DNA of 64,000 nt from Denitromonas ohlonensis (GTDB taxonomy: Bacteria; Pseudomonadota; Gammaproteobacteria; Burkholderiales; Rhodocyclaceae): NCBI RefSeq assembly GCF_007625205.1, contig NZ_VMNI01000015.1, positions 1 to 64,000 of the forward strand, written 5' to 3'. Shown piece by piece: positions 37,370 through 45,446 of the stretch (positions are counted from its first letter, which is position 1; each line of letters begins with the position of its first letter). Below the pieces are notes generated by a model that did not search any database, was not told the origin of the DNA, and worked only from the letters and a program-made list of their open reading frames with translations. Position numbers and translations under genes: made by a program.

Positions 37370-37557
37370 CCGGCAGCCTCCACCGCCGCGCGAATATCGC
37401 CTTCATCGAGCATCGCGGTGTGCTCGATGGTGGCCACGCCGGAGTCGAGCGACACCGCCGAGTGTTCGATGCAGGGCAAATCCTGGATGGCGTTCATCAC
37501 ATTGCGCAGGTCGTCGTCGGTCTTGAGGCCGGCGATGACAAATTCGGTGGTCGGCAT
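37351..37557 (-). CDS. HMA-like domain protein without the CxxC metal site
   Basis: 68 residues, with AAGGGAG upstream. Length and pattern (MPTTEFVIAGLKTDDDLRNV, SAVSLDSGVATIEHTA, DIRAAVEAAGYPVVD) fit the ferredoxin-like heavy-metal-associated domain of CopZ-type chaperones. The usual GMTCxxC loop is replaced by GLKTDDD. The only Cys is in LPCIEH, so Cu(I) binding of the normal kind is not expected. The family assignment is from the overall pattern. Confidence 0.7.
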   Translation of the reverse strand: MPTTEFVIAGLKTDDDLRNVMNAIQDLPCIEHSAVSLDSGVATIEHTAMLDEGDIRAAVEAAGYPVVD

Positions 37558-37731
37558 AAGCGCTCCCTTGAGTCAAAAAAAGCGGCCGTCGCTGCCAAAA
37601 TCGTTCAAGACGCGATGCGCGCGTCCGTGACAGGATGGCGTTCAACTGTCGACAATACCCGTATGCGCACGCGCCCTGAATACACCCACGCCTTCCGCAC
37701 CGACATTGTCGCCGCGTGAGCCACTGAACCG

Positions 37732-38439
37732 ATGACCACCGTCCGCCACGCCGTCTTCGCCGGCGCCCGCGATGCCCTCCCGCTGATGATCGGCACCCTG
37801 CCCTTCGGCGTCATCTACGGCACCACCGCCGTGGCTGCCGGCCTGTCGCCGCTGGCCGCGCTGGCCATGTCGGTAATCGTCTTCGCCGGTTCGGCGCAGT
37901 TCATCGCGGTCAGCCTGATCAGCGGCGGTGCCGCCTTGCCGGTGATCTGGCTGACCACCTTCGTGGTCAACCTGCGCCATGCGCTGTACAGCGCCACGGT
38001 GCACCCGGCCGCCCATGGCTGGGCCCTGCGCTGGCGCGCGCTGGTCGCCTTCTGGCTGACCGACGAAGTCTTCGCCGTCATCGAAAAACGCCTGATGGAA
38101 CGCGGCAACGAGGCGCTGCTGCCCTACGCCCTCGGCGCCGGCGGCGGCTTCTACCTCAACTGGCTCACCTGGACGGCCATCGGCGCCTGGCTGGGCCAGC
38201 AGTTTCCCGATCTGGCCGGCTGGGGGCTGGATTTCGCCATGATCGCCACCTTCGCCGCCATGATCGCGCCGCAACTGCGCGCGCCCACGCCAGTGGTCGT
38301 CGCGCTGGCCGCCGGCACCACCGCCTGGCTGGCGCGTGGCCTGCCCTTCAAGCTTGGGCTGATCCTCGCCGCCTTTGCCGGCGTCGCCGCCGGCGTGTGG
38401 ATGGACCATAAACGCAAGACCCGGGCGGCCGCCGCATGA
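37732..38439 (+). CDS. azlC: AzlC-family branched-chain amino acid exporter, large subunit
   Basis: 235 residues with about six hydrophobic spans. GARDALPLMIGTLPFGVIYGTTAVAAGLS and SVIVFAGSAQFIAVSLISGGA at the N-terminus are AzlC signatures, as is the NLRHALYSA segment. With AzlD it exports branched-chain amino acids or analogues. The next gene overlaps by four bases (ATGA). The 37558-37731 gap before it shows only an AT-rich patch. Confidence 0.9.
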   Translation: MTTVRHAVFAGARDALPLMIGTLPFGVIYGTTAVAAGLSPLAALAMSVIVFAGSAQFIAVSLISGGAALPVIWLTTFVVNLRHALYSATVHPAAHGWALRWRALVAFWLTDEVFAVIEKRLMERGNEALLPYALGAGGGFYLNWLTWTAIGAWLGQQFPDLAGWGLDFAMIATFAAMIAPQLRAPTPVVVALAAGTTAWLARGLPFKLGLILAAFAGVAAGVWMDHKRKTRAAAA

Positions 38440-38747
38440 CCGTCGCCGCCCTGCTCGCCGGCATGTTCCTGGCCACCTATCTCACCCGCGCCAGCTTTCT
38501 GGTCTTCGGCCACCGCCTGCGCTTTCCGCCCGCGCTCAAGGCGGCGCTCCACCATGTGCCGGTCGCGGTGCTCACCGCCATCATCGTGCCCGAGGCGCTG
38601 GCGCCGGGCGGGCAGGTGGATGTGTCGGTGAGCAACCCGTGGCTTGTCGGTACCCTCGTCGCGGCCGTGGTGGCGCGTCTCAGCGGCCATCTGCTGCTGT
38701 CGCTGGGAGTGAGCTTTGCGGTGTTCGGGCTGATGCGCTGGTGGTGA
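38436..38747 (+). CDS. azlD: AzlD-family small subunit
   Basis: 103 residues, three to four hydrophobic spans. The TYLTRASFLVFGHRLRFPPALKAALHHVPVAVLTAI stretch is typical of AzlD/YgaH. It is coupled to azlC by an ATGA overlap and forms the two-component exporter. Confidence 0.88.
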   Translation: MTVAALLAGMFLATYLTRASFLVFGHRLRFPPALKAALHHVPVAVLTAIIVPEALAPGGQVDVSVSNPWLVGTLVAAVVARLSGHLLLSLGVSFAVFGLMRWW

Positions 38748-38775
38748 CCGCCGCCGGCTCGTTACACTGGCGGCC

Positions 38776-39498
38776 ATGCCACGCACCCCGCCTGCCTTCT
38801 TTGCCCTGATCACCGCGCTGCTGAGTCTGCCCGCCGCGGCGCGCCCGCCCGTGGTGGCGGTCGACGTCGGCCACACCCTCGCCGCCCCCGGCGCCACCAG
38901 CGCCCGCGGGCGCAGCGAGTTCGAGTTCAACCGCGACCTGGCCCGCGAAGTCGCCGCCGCGCTCATCACCCGCGGCATCGCCGCACATCTGGTGAACGAC
39001 GACGGACAGATCACCTCGCTGCGCGACCGCCCCAAGGCCGTGCCTGAGGCCGACTTCTTTCTCTCAATCCATCACGATTCGGTCAGCGAACACGAGCTCA
39101 CGCCCTGGGTCTGGGAGGGTGCGCCGCAAAGTTATAGCGACGCCTGGGCCGGTCATTCGTTATTTGTGTCGCACGACAACCCCGCGCCCGAAGCCAGCCT
39201 GACCTGCGCCTCGGCCATCGGTGCCCGCCTGCAGCGCATGGGCTTCGTGCCCACCGACAAAAACGCCCGCCGCCGCGCCTGGGCCGATGAGGCCAACACC
39301 GTGCACTGGTACGACAATCTCATCGTGCTCTATCGCGCGGCCGTGCCCGCCGTGCTGTTCGAAGCCGGCGTGATCAAGCATCGGGATGAAGAATTGCTGC
39401 TGCGCGAGCCCGCCCGGCAACGCCGCATGGCCGACGGCATCGCCACCGGCGTGGCGGCCTGCCTGCAGATAATGCCGATGGCCGACTCAGCGCGCTGA
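38776..39498 (+). CDS. N-acetylmuramoyl-L-alanine amidase (Amidase_3)
   Basis: 240 residues with a short signal peptide (FFALITALLSLPAAARP). Zinc ligands fit the family: His in VAVDVGHTL, Glu in GRSEFEFNRDLA, His in FFLSIHHDS, and a catalytic Glu in AVLFEAGVIKHRDEE. It cleaves the amide between MurNAc and the stem peptide in the periplasm. There is no AMIN or SPOR domain. Its 3' end overlaps the convergent MFS gene by 12 bases. Confidence 0.88.
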   Translation: MPRTPPAFFALITALLSLPAAARPPVVAVDVGHTLAAPGATSARGRSEFEFNRDLAREVAAALITRGIAAHLVNDDGQITSLRDRPKAVPEADFFLSIHHDSVSEHELTPWVWEGAPQSYSDAWAGHSLFVSHDNPAPEASLTCASAIGARLQRMGFVPTDKNARRRAWADEANTVHWYDNLIVLYRAAVPAVLFEAGVIKHRDEELLLREPARQRRMADGIATGVAACLQIMPMADSAR

Positions 39499-40653
39499 CG
39501 GATTGCGCAACAGCGGCAACAACGCAATCACCCCCAGCACCGGCCCCGGCAGCAACAGCCACGACACCTTTGCCCCCCACTCCGCCACCACGGCCGTGCC
39601 CCATGAAATCGACACAATGGTGATCGCGAAGCCGATGGCGTTCTGAAGCGCCAGCGCGCTGCCGACAATCTCGGGCGGACAGGCGCGCGCCGACATGGCC
39701 GAAAACTGTGGCGAATCGGCCGGCACGCTCAGCCCCCACAGCACAAAAAAGGCCATCAGCCACCCGGCCGACGCATCGGCCACCAGCGGAAACAGCGCGC
39801 AGCACACGCCGGAGGTGGCCAGTGCCACGGCCGCCACCGGCGCGCTACCCGTGCGACGGCTGATCAATCCGCCCGCAAAACAGCCCAGCGCGCCAACGCC
39901 GATAATCACAAAACTCAAGCCCGACACCGAGCCCAGCGTCGCCAGCGAGGAGCTCGCCACCAAGAGCGGCACCAGCGTCCACATGGCGTACAGCTCCCAC
40001 ATGTGGCCAAAATAGCCAAACGCCGAAGAACGAAAGACAGGAATCCGGAACGCCGCCAACACCGCACCCATGCGCAGCGTCGGTGCGCCGTCACGCCGCC
40101 GCAGGTGTGGCCCGTCGCCAAGCAAAAAGATCATCACCGCCGCGATCACGGCCAGTGCCGAGGCGCCCAGCAACACCGCCTGCCAGGCTGCGCCGCCGGC
40201 CAGCTTCAAGCCATGCGGCAGCGCCGTACCCAGCGTGAGCATGCCCACCAGCAAGGCCAGCGCATGGCCGGCGCGCTCGGGCACCCAGCTCACCACCAGC
40301 TTCATCCCCAGCGGATAGACGCCCGCCAGACACACCCCCACCGCAAAGCGCAGCACCAGCGCGCTGGTCATGCCGCCCGCCAGCAAGGCAAAGGCCGCGT
40401 TGGCCAGCGCGCCCAGCACCGCACAAACGGCAAAGATGCGGCTCGCCGGATAACGATCAGCCAAGCCGCTCAACGCAAAGCCCAGCGTGCCGACAATAAA
40501 TCCCAACTGCACCGCGTTGGTCAGCAGCCCGATCTGCGCCGGCCCGATCCCCCACACCCGCATCAACGCATCGCCCACCCCGTTGGCCGAAAACCACAGG
40601 GAACCGCCAAAGAGCTGGGCAAAGACGATGGTGGGAACGACGGGCAGGCGCAT
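39487..40653 (-). CDS. MFS transporter
   Basis: 388 residues with twelve hydrophobic spans. It has the MFS-type loop GFALSGLADRYPASRIFAV after span 2 and a central cytoplasmic loop near 185-200 (GDGPHLRRRDGAP). It belongs to the general major facilitator group (YfcJ/NarK-like appearance); substrate is not predictable. Monocistronic and divergent from the PEP-CTERM gene. Confidence 0.85.
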   Translation of the reverse strand: MRLPVVPTIVFAQLFGGSLWFSANGVGDALMRVWGIGPAQIGLLTNAVQLGFIVGTLGFALSGLADRYPASRIFAVCAVLGALANAAFALLAGGMTSALVLRFAVGVCLAGVYPLGMKLVVSWVPERAGHALALLVGMLTLGTALPHGLKLAGGAAWQAVLLGASALAVIAAVMIFLLGDGPHLRRRDGAPTLRMGAVLAAFRIPVFRSSAFGYFGHMWELYAMWTLVPLLVASSSLATLGSVSGLSFVIIGVGALGCFAGGLISRRTGSAPVAAVALATSGVCCALFPLVADASAGWLMAFFVLWGLSVPADSPQFSAMSARACPPEIVGSALALQNAIGFAITIVSISWGTAVVAEWGAKVSWLLLPGPVLGVIALLPLLRNPSAR

Positions 40654-40854
40654 GGCGCGAGTATAGACGGCGAAACGCCCTCCGAGAGCGCGAATGCGCG
40701 TGCCATAAATGAACGCAAATGAGGGTAAAACCTTGTGTCGAGTTTATTTACATTGACCCGACAACGCCCGCAACACACTGACCGAAGACTATAGATAAGT
40801 TCAACTTAACACTATGATTTTATTGAAATATTAACAAACCACTAATACATAAGT

Positions 40855-40870
40855 GGCACGGCTTATGCGT
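40855..40870 (+). promoter_or_regulatory. Sigma54 (-24/-12) promoter of the PEP-CTERM gene
   Basis: TGGCACG-GCTT-ATGCG matches the RpoN consensus TGGCACR-N4-TTGCW, with GG at 40856-40857 and GC at 40868-40869 exactly 10 bases apart. PEP-CTERM genes in Zoogloea-type bacteria are known to depend on RpoN and the PrsK/PrsR pair. The 321-bp region 40654-40974 holds this and the palindromes below. Confidence 0.75.
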
Positions 40871-40873
40871 GAT

Positions 40874-40903
40874 GTCAATTGGACACAATGTCGCACCGAC
40901 ATT
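40874..40903. promoter_or_regulatory. Tandem TGTC-N5-GACA palindromes
   Basis: TGTCAATTGGACA (40874-40886) and TGTCGCACCGACA (40890-40902; full dyad ATGTCG-CAC-CGACAT 40889-40903) are two copies of TGTC-N5-GACA spaced 16 bp apart. They lie just downstream of the -12 element. They may be an activator or repressor site; which protein binds is unknown. Confidence 0.6.
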
Positions 40904-40974
40904 CTTAGAAGATGCTGTGGTGAGGGCGACATCTGTGGTCTTTGCCACCCACAGCACATGAAGGGGGAAACACC

Positions 40975-41601
40975 ATGAAACTCCGCACACTCGCACTCGC
41001 CATCGGTCTGGCCTTGCCCGCCGCCGCCATGGCCCACACCACCTCCATCGGTTATGTCGCCGGCGTCAATCCGGGTGAGGTCACTTTCTGGACGGGCTCC
41101 TATGTCCACGGTGGTACCGTCGTCAATGAAGCCGACCTGACGCTGGTCGGCGCCTTGGGCACCGCGTATGGCCCGGTAACCAAGGCGTTTGACATCGCCC
41201 CGGTGAACGTCAAGCCTGCGGGTCTGACCGACGGCACCAACAACTTCTTCTGGGACATCAGCTCGACCCCGGGCTTCAGCTATGACTTCCCGGTCGCCAC
41301 CGACCCGAATCTGTTCGGCGGCGTAGTGTGGTGGCAGGGCGTCACCTTCTCCGGCCTCAATGCCGGCACCTATGACGTCACCTGCGGCGCCACCTGCGGC
41401 ACCACGCAGCAATGGGCCTCCTTGAGTACCGCTGGCACCATCCAGAACCTGTCGGGCGGCCTCAATCAGGACACTCTGCGCTTCGTCCTGCAAGCCGGTG
41501 ACATCGGCGGCGGCGGCACCAACCCGATGCCGGAGCCCGCGTCGCTGGCCCTGCTGGGCCTTGGCCTGGCCGGTCTGGCGCTGCGTCGCCGCAAGGCCTG
41601 A
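40975..41601 (+). CDS. PEP-CTERM sorting-domain protein
   Basis: 208 residues from ATG 40975, preceded by GGGGGAA. A signal peptide (LALAIGLALPAAAMAH) is followed by a Gly/Thr/Asn-rich secreted domain with few charges. Then comes the terminal sorting signal PEPASLALLGLGLAGLALRR, i.e. Pro-Glu-Pro, a membrane span and a basic tail. Such proteins are processed by exosortase and tied to exopolysaccharide and floc formation. The -24/-12 promoter at 40855 and terminator at 41625 make it a single-gene unit. Confidence 0.92.
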   Translation: MKLRTLALAIGLALPAAAMAHTTSIGYVAGVNPGEVTFWTGSYVHGGTVVNEADLTLVGALGTAYGPVTKAFDIAPVNVKPAGLTDGTNNFFWDISSTPGFSYDFPVATDPNLFGGVVWWQGVTFSGLNAGTYDVTCGATCGTTQQWASLSTAGTIQNLSGGLNQDTLRFVLQAGDIGGGGTNPMPEPASLALLGLGLAGLALRRRKA

Positions 41602-41624
41602 GCCACGCCGTCGCACCGTTTCAG

Positions 41625-41652
41625 AAACGGCGACCGCGAGGTCGCCGTTTTT
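41625..41652 (+). terminator. Terminator after the PEP-CTERM gene
   Basis: AAACGGCGACC (41625-41635) and GGTCGCCGTTT (41640-41650) form a perfect 11-bp stem with a GCGA tetraloop, followed by TT. Confidence 0.9.
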
Positions 41653-41726
41653 CGTGGACGCCGACGCCGCCGGCAAAGCGGCGATCACGGTAGACTGCGC
41701 CGGTCCCGATCGCGAGCGTCTCCGCC

Positions 41727-42275
41727 ATGCCACGCCTGTCGCCCCACCCCCGCCATCCCGCGCCGCCCGGCCTGCAGCTCACCGCCGACGCGCGCCTCGA
41801 CGCCGCCACCGGCTTGCGTCTGCGCTATGTTCTCACCGGGCCGGTCGACCGCCTCGCCATTCCCGCGCTGCGCCTGGCCAGTCCGGCGGACGGTCTGTGG
41901 CAGCACACCTGTTTCGAAGCCTTTGTCGCCCTCGGTGGTGCGGCCGCCTACCGCGAGTTCAACTTCTCACCCTCCCGCCAGTGGGCGGCGTACGACTTCG
42001 ACACCTACCGCCAGCGCAGCGCCACGGCACCGCGGCCGTGGTCGGCCAACATCCGCATCGATCACGACGAATCCGGCCTGAGCCTGCAGGTCACGCTCCC
42101 ACCGCACATGCTCCCGGCCAACGGCCGCGAGCCGCTGCAGATCGCCCTCACCGCCGTGCTCGAAGCCACCGACGGCCCACTCTCCTACTGGGCGCAACGC
42201 CACCCCGCCGCCCAGCCTGACTTTCATCATCGCGAAAGCTTCGCGCTGATGCTTACCCTGGATGCGACCGCATGA
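41727..42275 (+). CDS. DOMON-like domain protein
   Basis: 182 residues with no signal peptide. The pattern RLRYVLTGPVDRLAIP, DGLWQHTCFEAFV, YREFNFSPSRQWAAYDFDTYR and the His-rich end PDFHHRESFALML is that of the DOMON-like family in proteobacteria. A role is not established. It is coupled by an ATGA overlap to the NamZ-like gene that follows, so a shared cell-wall or sugar-related function is possible. Confidence 0.82.
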   Translation: MPRLSPHPRHPAPPGLQLTADARLDAATGLRLRYVLTGPVDRLAIPALRLASPADGLWQHTCFEAFVALGGAAAYREFNFSPSRQWAAYDFDTYRQRSATAPRPWSANIRIDHDESGLSLQVTLPPHMLPANGREPLQIALTAVLEATDGPLSYWAQRHPAAQPDFHHRESFALMLTLDATA

Positions 42276-43474
42276 AATTCGGCATCGACCGCCTCATCTC
42301 CGAGCCCGCCCTGCGCCGCCCGCTAGCCGGCCAACGCCTCGCCCTGCTTGCTCACCCGGCCTCGGTCACCGCTGACCTCACCCACAGCCTCGACGCCCTC
42401 GCCGCCCTGCCCGACCTGAACCTCACCGCCGCCTTCGGTCCCCAGCACGGCCTGCGCGGCGACAAGCAGGACAACATGATGGAGTCGCCCGACTTCACCG
42501 ACCCGGCCCACGGCATCCCCGTCTTCAGCCTGTATGGCGAAGTGCGCCGCCCCACCGACGCCATGATGGCCAGCTTCGATGTGCTACTGGTCGACCTGCA
42601 AGACCTCGGCTGCCGCATCTACACCTTCATCACCACCCTGCGCTATGTGCTCGAAGCCGCCGCCGCGCATGGCAAGGCGGTGTGGATCCTCGACCGCCCC
42701 AACCCCGCCGGCCGCCCGGTCGAAGGCCTCACCCTGCGTGAAGACTGGGAAAGCTTCGTCGGCGCCGGCGCCATGCCCATGCGCCACGGCCTCACCATGG
42801 GCGAGATGGCGCGCTGGTTCGTCGCCACCCTCAAACTCGATGTCGACTGCCAGGTCATCCCCATGACCGGCTGGCAACCCAACGCCGCGCCCGGCTACGG
42901 CTGGCCCATTGGCGAACGCAGCTGGGTCAACCCCAGCCCCAACGCCCCCAACCTCTCCATGGCCCGCGCCTACGCCGGCACCGTCATGCTCGAAGGCACC
43001 ACCCTCTCCGAAGGCCGCGGCACCACCCGCCCGCTCGAAGTCTTCGGCGCCCCCGACCTCGACGCCGCCGCCCTGCTACGCGACATGCACGCCCTCGCCC
43101 CCCAGTGGCTGCAAGGCTGCCGCCTGCGCGAGTGCTGGTTCGAACCGACCTTCCACAAGCACGCCGGCACGCAGTGTCACGGCGTGCAGATTCATGTCGA
43201 CGACGGCGCATACCAGCACGACCGCTTTCAGCCGTGGCGGCTGCAGGCGCTGGCCTTCAAGGCTGTGCTGCGGCAGCGGGCGGACTATCCGTTGTGGCGG
43301 GATTTTGCCTACGAGTATGAGTACGACCGGCTGGCGATTGACCTGATCAATGGCTCGCCCTTGTTGCGGGGGTGGGTGGAGGATGCATCTGCTACGCCTG
43401 CGGATCTGGAGGCGATCACTGCGCCGGATGAAGCGGCTTGGCGGGAGGCTCGGGTGCCGTTCTTGTTGTATTGA
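42272..43474 (+). CDS. DUF1343 family, exo-beta-N-acetylmuramidase NamZ-like
   Basis: 400 residues. The family pattern FGPQHGLRGDKQDNM, PVFSLYGEVRRPT, VDLQDLGCRIYTFITTL, LDRPNPAGRPVEG, GEMARWF and EGTTLSEGRGTTRPLEVFGAP is conserved. DUF1343 enzymes release terminal MurNAc from peptidoglycan fragments (NamZ, GH171). There is no signal peptide, so it would act in the cytoplasm or in cell-wall recycling. It is coupled to the DOMON-like gene. Confidence 0.87.
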   Translation: MKFGIDRLISEPALRRPLAGQRLALLAHPASVTADLTHSLDALAALPDLNLTAAFGPQHGLRGDKQDNMMESPDFTDPAHGIPVFSLYGEVRRPTDAMMASFDVLLVDLQDLGCRIYTFITTLRYVLEAAAAHGKAVWILDRPNPAGRPVEGLTLREDWESFVGAGAMPMRHGLTMGEMARWFVATLKLDVDCQVIPMTGWQPNAAPGYGWPIGERSWVNPSPNAPNLSMARAYAGTVMLEGTTLSEGRGTTRPLEVFGAPDLDAAALLRDMHALAPQWLQGCRLRECWFEPTFHKHAGTQCHGVQIHVDDGAYQHDRFQPWRLQALAFKAVLRQRADYPLWRDFAYEYEYDRLAIDLINGSPLLRGWVEDASATPADLEAITAPDEAAWREARVPFLLY

Positions 43475-43518
43475 TTTTTTTGGTGGCTCGGTCTGGCGTT
43501 GCCTTCGGCCGGCTTGGA

Positions 43519-43735
43519 TTGGCCGGGTCTCGCCCGGCGGGCGACTTACTTTCTTGCTTGTGCAAGAAAGCTAAGCAAAGAAGCACAGCCCGCTTTCGCG
43601 CCCCCTGCAGGGTTCCCGCCCTCCGGACGCACCGGGCGGGGTGCTTCGCAAACTCGCCCTGCGGGCTCAAACAAGCGAAGCCCCTTTTCCCGCCCGGCGC
43701 ATCCTCCGGTTGGCGCGGCAGAGGGCGACAAATTA
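43519..43735 (+). repeat. Dispersed intergenic repeat, copy 1
   Basis: It begins TTGGCCGGGT and carries a perfect hairpin CTTTCTTGC-TTGT-GCAAGAAAG around 43550. The core 43646-43673 is identical over 28 bases to the reverse complement of 45063-45090 in copy 2. Repeats with this style (a CTTTCTT hairpin and a GCCCTGCGGGCTCAAACA block) are common between genes in this group of bacteria. The rest of 43475-43890 holds no gene. Confidence 0.75.
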
Positions 43736-43890
43736 TTACCCGACTCGGCTTTCTGTGGCAGTCTTGCTGGTGATTCGCAAGCTTATCGAGTGTCGTGCTT
43801 CGGCAAATCTTCCTGTCGCTTGACAGGGTCTGAACCGATTCGTCACGCAGCATCTCTGAATCGCCCTCCAGCAAAGGATTCCCTTCTGAT

Positions 43891-44898
43891 ATGCGGACTC
43901 ATACCAAGGACCAGCCCGATTGGATCACGGAAAACCTCCCCCGTGTGCTAAAGGTGCTTGGCCTCGCTGCGGCAATCCTTGCAACTGTCACCGTCGGCTT
44001 GTACATGTGGTTTTTCAGAAGCCTTTCGATAACCTCCGAACCCGACGCGTGGGGGCAACTAGGAGACTTCTTCGGCGGAGTCCTCAACCCTGCGTTCTCC
44101 TTTCTGGCTCTTCTCGCGCTTCTTATGACACTGTATGTCCAAAGTCGGGAGCTGAAACTATCCCGCCAGGTGGCCGAACTGTCGAAAGAGGAGCTTGAAC
44201 TTACGCGAGGGGAGCTAAAGAACTCAGCGGATGCACTTTCAGCCCAGAACGAAGCCATCCATGACCAGAGATTCGAACAGACATTCTTTGCATGGCTTGA
44301 AAGCTATCGATCCCTAGTAGGCGACATCCATTTCGATTTGTCACGCTATGGCCCCCTCTCTGTCGGTGAAATCAGGATTCGTAATGGGCGTGAGGCCCTC
44401 AAAACGATGCACTCGCAGTTTTTGGCTGGTTGTCATGTCCTAGAGACAGGTTGGTCCCAAGGAGTGATTCCCGTCCCGTTGCAGGGAGATTGGATCAAGC
44501 AAATCAGAGCCCTACCGACGGAGCACCACGACGCGTTTCGCTCCATCTATATGTCTCTGCGCGAAGATTTCTTTAGAAAGGGGTTTCGGAATGACCTAAG
44601 GGCACCTCTCGCGACACTTGAAGCACTTCTTGCTTGGATCGATTCACAAATCCATTTTTCGAACGAAAGAAAACGGTTTTACTTCAGCCTTGTTTCTTCG
44701 CATCTTAGTTGGATTGAAGGCTACTTCCTGTTCATGGCCTGTCTGGGGGACGAATGGCCAGAGCTGCGCCGCCTCACGAACCAATCTGGGATCCTGGAAA
44801 AATTCGATTGGCACACCGACCCATGTGTACAGATAGTGCGACCTCTTCTCGACTCCGTGTTCATAAGACCCCCGAAATGGCCCGGCAAAACACTCTGA
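43891..44898 (+). CDS. Putative phage abortive infection protein (AbiC-like), low GC
   Basis: 335 residues from ATG 43891, with AAAGGA upstream. Two N-terminal membrane spans (about 21-43 and 58-82; DAWGQLGDFFGGVLNPAFSF between them) are followed by a charged coiled coil (about 84-130, ELKLSRQVAELSKEELELTR). A soluble domain starting FEQTFFAWLESYRSLVGDIH follows. This is the layout of the putAbiC family found in phage-defence islands. GC is visibly lower than the surroundings (26 of 60 in 44281-44340), and the gene is flanked by inverted copies of a dispersed repeat, which suggests transfer. Function is inferred from family resemblance. Confidence 0.7.
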   Translation: MRTHTKDQPDWITENLPRVLKVLGLAAAILATVTVGLYMWFFRSLSITSEPDAWGQLGDFFGGVLNPAFSFLALLALLMTLYVQSRELKLSRQVAELSKEELELTRGELKNSADALSAQNEAIHDQRFEQTFFAWLESYRSLVGDIHFDLSRYGPLSVGEIRIRNGREALKTMHSQFLAGCHVLETGWSQGVIPVPLQGDWIKQIRALPTEHHDAFRSIYMSLREDFFRKGFRNDLRAPLATLEALLAWIDSQIHFSNERKRFYFSLVSSHLSWIEGYFLFMACLGDEWPELRRLTNQSGILEKFDWHTDPCVQIVRPLLDSVFIRPPKWPGKTL

Positions 44899-44999
44899 CG
44901 ACAACTCTGCCTAGCATGCGCAGGGTACCAATACGGTTGCATCAATTACTCCCTACGAAGCGCCACCATTCCGCCCGGGCGATGGCGAAGCCGAGCCCG

Positions 45000-45218
45000 T
45001 GAGCACTTCCCCTTCTGTATCGCCGAACGAAGCGCGTGGCCGGCGGGAATTGTCGTGTCGCCTGTTTGAGCCCGCAGGGCGAGTTTGCGACACGACCCGC
45101 CGGGCGCGAGCGTAGTGAGGGGACCGGCGCAGCCGGCGGTACAGCGGGGGGCGTTTTCTTGATTACTTCTTTGTCGCGACAAAGAAGTGATTCGCCCGCC
45201 GGGGCGAAACCCGGCCAA
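45000..45218 (-). repeat. Dispersed intergenic repeat, copy 2 (inverted)
   Basis: Inverted relative to copy 1 at 43519-43735. It ends in CCCGGCCAA (45210-45218) and contains the 24-bp perfect palindrome at 45165-45188 (ACTTCTTTGTCG and its complement), equivalent to the hairpin of copy 1. The remaining 45219-45446 leads into the prs-like gene and contains another dyad, GGCCGGTTT-G-AAACCGGCC, at 45259-45277. No gene is seen in 44899-45446. Confidence 0.75.
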
Positions 45219-45446
45219 CGCCCCGTCGAATAAAATGACGACCGACCGAGAAACCGCCGGCCGGTTTGAAACCGGCCCAACAGACGACTTCAGCCACCGC
45301 CGACACCATCCCCCTCTTGCGCTGCAGCGCACTCGCAGTGTCACAGTCTGCGTCCACCGACCCCCAAGTGTGCCCCATGTCTCGGCACAGCCGATACATC
45401 GGCTTACAATGGCGGCTTCTCCCGCCCGCCCGACACGAGCCCCCTC

